5,377 nucleotides of DNA from an uncultured Clostridia bacterium (GTDB lineage Bacteria; Bacillota; Clostridia; TANB77; CAG-508). Location of the stretch: assembly GCA_947630255.1 (NCBI GenBank), contig CANRGU010000087.1, forward strand, positions 1 to 5,377, in the 5' to 3' direction. Below are positions 4,750 through 5,377 of the stretch, in pieces. How positions within the stretch are numbered: position 1 is the first letter of the stretch; each line of letters begins with the position of its first letter. A model generated the notes under the pieces. That model saw only the letters and a program-made list of their open reading frames with translations, made no database searches and was not told the DNA's origin. The translations under genes were made by a program, and so were the position numbers.

Positions 4750-5173
4750 GGATGAACGTATAAGTTTTAGGGTTACTAAAAATGAAAAAGAAGAGATAAT
4801 ATTACAAGCAAAAAAACAAAATATGAGTACAACAGAATTCGCTTATTCTTGTATAAAAAAGGAAATGGAAATTGTTAGAATTAATGATAGTCAGACACAA
4901 TTTTTTAATATGTATGAGGTAGCTTTTAAAAAAGCCTTTGAAACTTATTTTAAAAGACTAATGGTTGTAATGAATAGAATAGAATTTAATTCTAGGTGGT
5001 CGCTTAAACAACAAGATATTTTTATGCAACATTTAAAAGTTCCACAAAATATGGAAGATTTAATTGTATCTGTTGTGGATCATCCTATAACAACAAAAGC
5101 ACATGATTTGGTACTTAAAGATTTACGAAAAATGTCTAGTAATAAAAAGGAACTAAATGATGAGCAAGAGTGA
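4733..5173 (+). CDS. RHH relaxosome accessory protein with helical C-terminal domain, 146 aa
   Basis: The N-terminal ~45 residues form an RHH domain: strand ERISFRVT, helix A KNEKEEIILQAKKQN, the turn MSTTE, and helix B FAYSCIKKEM. A predicted helical region follows (QTQFFNMYEVAFKKAFETYF, then RLMVVMNRIEF), with a charged tail ending ELNDEQE. This two-part build, DNA-binding head plus a helical part suited to protein contacts, resembles MobC-type auxiliary proteins that bring relaxase to oriT. An in-frame TAA at 4730-4732 limits the start to GTG 4733 or later. The ribosome binding site for this GTG is weak, so translation probably couples to the preceding gene. A later in-frame ATA at 4760 has AAGGA (4748-4752) 7 bases upstream. 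The 3' end overlaps the relaxase gene. Confidence 0.8.
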   Translation: MIKINKDERISFRVTKNEKEEIILQAKKQNMSTTEFAYSCIKKEMEIVRINDSQTQFFNMYEVAFKKAFETYFKRLMVVMNRIEFNSRWSLKQQDIFMQHLKVPQNMEDLIVSVVDHPITTKAHDLVLKDLRKMSSNKKELNDEQE

Positions 5174-5377
5174 TATAGTTTTGAACATTCAGTATAAATA
5201 TTGTAAAAATAAAAAAGTTGGTGTACGTGGATGGCTCAATTATGCATCAAGAAAACAAAAGGCAGATTATTCTTCTATTGATGAATATAATATGTTAAAG
5301 GATTATGCTTTGTTTTCTGATAAAGACTCTTTTTTAAATGAAGATTCAGAGTGTTATCTTTGGAATAATAATGGTGA
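5160..5377 (+). CDS. N-terminus of a probable MobL-type relaxase (3' end outside window)
   Basis: The frame is open from ATG 5160 to the window end (72 complete codons). It starts MSKSDIVLNIQYKYCKNKK and continues GVRGWLNYASRKQKAD, IDEYNMLKDYALFSDKDSF and SECYLWNNNG. The layout is a short strand, 'G-W-L-N-Y-x-S/D-R' and 'E-Y-N-x-x-x-D-Y'. It matches the N-terminus of MobL-family relaxases of Gram-positive plasmids as I remember them. These enzymes nick oriT through a catalytic Tyr, stay bound to the 5' end and pilot the strand into the recipient. The full catalytic core (His triad) lies outside the window, so function rests on partial similarity plus position after oriT and two RHH genes. AAAGGA (5146-5151) is 8 bases before ATG 5160; ATG 5157 is also possible, with an in-frame TAA just before it. 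The gene overlaps its upstream neighbour by 14 bases. Confidence 0.7.
   Translation, partial: MSKSDIVLNIQYKYCKNKKVGVRGWLNYASRKQKADYSSIDEYNMLKDYALFSDKDSFLNEDSECYLWNNNG

Noticed and set aside
1..5377. CRISPR array, tRNA/rRNA genes, insertion sequences or riboswitches
   Set aside because: No regularly spaced long repeats, no tRNA-like cloverleaf and no transposase frame were seen; the only repeat clusters are the short ones near 4221-4551.

Overview
This is a low-GC (roughly 30% or less) Gram-positive stretch, most likely from a Bacillota plasmid or integrative conjugative element. The evidence is the AT-rich codon use (AGA, ATA, TTA), strong AGGAGG-type ribosome binding sites, GTG and TTG starts, and a gene set typical of Firmicutes conjugation modules. 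All supported genes lie on the + strand and are closely packed. The host species cannot be told from the window.

Positions 1-4214 look like the end of a type IV secretion operon. In order they are: the last 41 codons of an unidentified gene; an unrecognised 180-residue protein; a 121-residue protein that resembles the DUF4313 family; a small ribbon-helix-helix (RHH) protein; a complete VirB4-type conjugation ATPase with intact Walker A and B motifs; and a membrane-anchored M23 (LytM) peptidase with its zinc residues intact. VirB4 would power the mating channel, and the M23 protein would open the cell wall for it.

Positions 4215-4578 are non-coding and are the most informative part of the window. 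They hold a nested hairpin with a T-run, several copies of a decamer close to TTGTYATCCA, and a GC-richer inverted repeat followed 12 bases later by TTATCCTGC. That last sequence matches the nic consensus YATCCTG|Y of RP4/Ti-type (MOBP) origins of transfer. A perfect palindrome sits just before the next gene. I read this region as oriT plus the control region of the relaxosome genes.

Positions 4579-5377 hold three overlapping genes: two RHH proteins, probably relaxosome accessory proteins, then the start of a probable MobL-type relaxase cut off by the window end. The order oriT, RHH, RHH, relaxase resembles the relaxosome operon of the Bacillus plasmid pLS20.

A second unexpected signal concerns translation starts. 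The M23 gene has no ATG, GTG, TTG or CTG upstream of its transmembrane anchor. Several junctions instead place an in-frame ATT or ATA at normal distance from a ribosome binding site, twice in an overlapping stop-start TAATT arrangement.
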